DNA from: Nitrospirota bacterium
GTDB taxonomy: Bacteria; Nitrospirota; Nitrospiria; Nitrospirales; UBA8639
NCBI GenBank assembly: GCA_020348185.1
Contig: CP070743.1
Coordinates: forward strand, 52,662-67,146
Direction: 5' to 3'
DNA: 14,485 nucleotides
The notes below the pieces were generated by a model. The model was not told the DNA's origin, ran no database searches, and saw only the letters and a list, made by a program, of their open reading frames with translations. A program made the position numbers and the translations under genes. Each line of letters begins with the position of its first letter. Position 1 is the first letter of the stretch. This document shows positions 13,950 through 14,485 of the stretch, piece after piece.

Positions 13950-14485
13950 TTAGTGTTGGTGCACTTCAAGTGCGCCAAAATCTATTTCCACACCGGGACC
14001 ACCCAACAGCGAGATTCCCCAGGCTTTTTCCGCAGGTTCATGTTGGTGAATTTGCTTGAAATCTTCATAGACATTGATTTTTTCTTCAATCCACTCCCCG
14101 ACCGGTTCGGCACCACTGCGTATGACCATTTCTGTTGAGCTAAATATTCCTCCCTCCTTGACACTTCCCACCTTTTTCTTCAGGCTCCAAATGTATTTGG
14201 TGGCCACGGGAATCACCATTAAGTCCACATCCAGCGAGGGATACACTGCGGCGATAAATTCGGCATCCTCCGGAACGGATCGGACCCGCCATCGCCAGGT
14301 TAAGACCGGGTGCGTTTTGGGATTCCAAGAGATCTGTTTGGTGTAAACACGCTGACTCGCATCGTTCGCCTCCAGAAAGGCCACCTCATTTTCTTTTCGA
14401 ATTCTATAGGTCTCTTTTGCGGAGACCTTACTCCGTTGAGCTTCCCACCCCTCTGGAAATCCATCAGCGTCAGGTTGACGAAAAT
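13950..14485 (-). CDS. DUF3047 family protein, 5' end beyond the window
   Basis: The frame is open to the window edge, giving 178 visible C-terminal residues. The visible part begins FRQPDADGFPEGWEAQ and continues through ETYRIRKENEVAFLEAN, HPVLTWRWRV, then SGAEPVGEWIEEKINVYEDF and EKAWGISLLGG. The spacing of GW, TYR, the LxWRWxV strand and the GxWxxExxxVYEDF block matches DUF3047, a family of mostly exported beta-rich proteins without a known activity. A GTG at 14384 is in frame, but the family similarity clearly continues upstream of it, so it is not the start. Signal peptide and true start cannot be seen. Confidence 0.82.
   Translation of the reverse strand, partial: FRQPDADGFPEGWEAQRSKVSAKETYRIRKENEVAFLEANDASQRVYTKQISWNPKTHPVLTWRWRVRSVPEDAEFIAAVYPSLDVDLMVIPVATKYIWSLKKKVGSVKEGGIFSSTEMVIRSGAEPVGEWIEEKINVYEDFKQIHQHEPAEKAWGISLLGGPGVEIDFGALEVHQH

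Overview
The window looks like a chromosomal segment of a nitrite-oxidising bacterium of the Nitrospira type (phylum Nitrospirota). This is inferred from gene content, not from a marker gene. The support is an unusually long cytochrome bd-like oxidase without a recognisable quinol loop, three membrane-anchored c-type cytochromes beside it (one carrying an ethylbenzene-dehydrogenase-like heme b domain), a molybdenum cofactor gene, and a pair of formylglycine-enzyme-like membrane proteins. Every confident gene is on the minus strand, so the window reads from right to left in transcriptional order.

Right part (14485 to 11389): a DUF3047 protein cut by the window edge, a glycine-rich four-helix membrane protein, and two related membrane-anchored FGE/SUMF1-fold proteins that both lack the catalytic cysteine pair. 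The gap between the last two (12325-12539) holds an inverted array of degenerate GACTCTTT/GACCCTTT words.

Centre (11302 to 4455): a respiratory module behind a good minus-strand promoter (TTGCCA, 16 bp, TATAAT). Two 37-codon single-helix proteins come first, both missed by ordinary ORF length cut-offs; the first ends in Cys-Pro-Cys. The 657-residue bd-like oxidase follows, then an intrinsic-terminator-like hairpin, then a diheme cytochrome c with four membrane helices, a monoheme cytochrome c with four membrane helices, and a c-c-b cytochrome with a C-terminal anchor. A strong terminator closes the module. A likely reading is that the cytochromes pass electrons from a periplasmic donor, such as nitrite oxidoreductase, to the bd-like oxidase, with the two tiny proteins acting like CydX/CydS. 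A 34-codon membrane peptide may be expressed divergently from the same promoter region.

Left part (4454 to 1): mobA (molybdopterin guanylyltransferase) overlapping a family 9 glycosyltransferase gene by ATGA, then an argS fragment that stops before the HIGH motif, then complete glmS. A second inverted array of short repeats lies beyond the glmS stop. A different inverted repeat supplies the last codons and the stop of the glycosyltransferase gene. No tRNA, rRNA, CRISPR array, transposase or integrase was seen.
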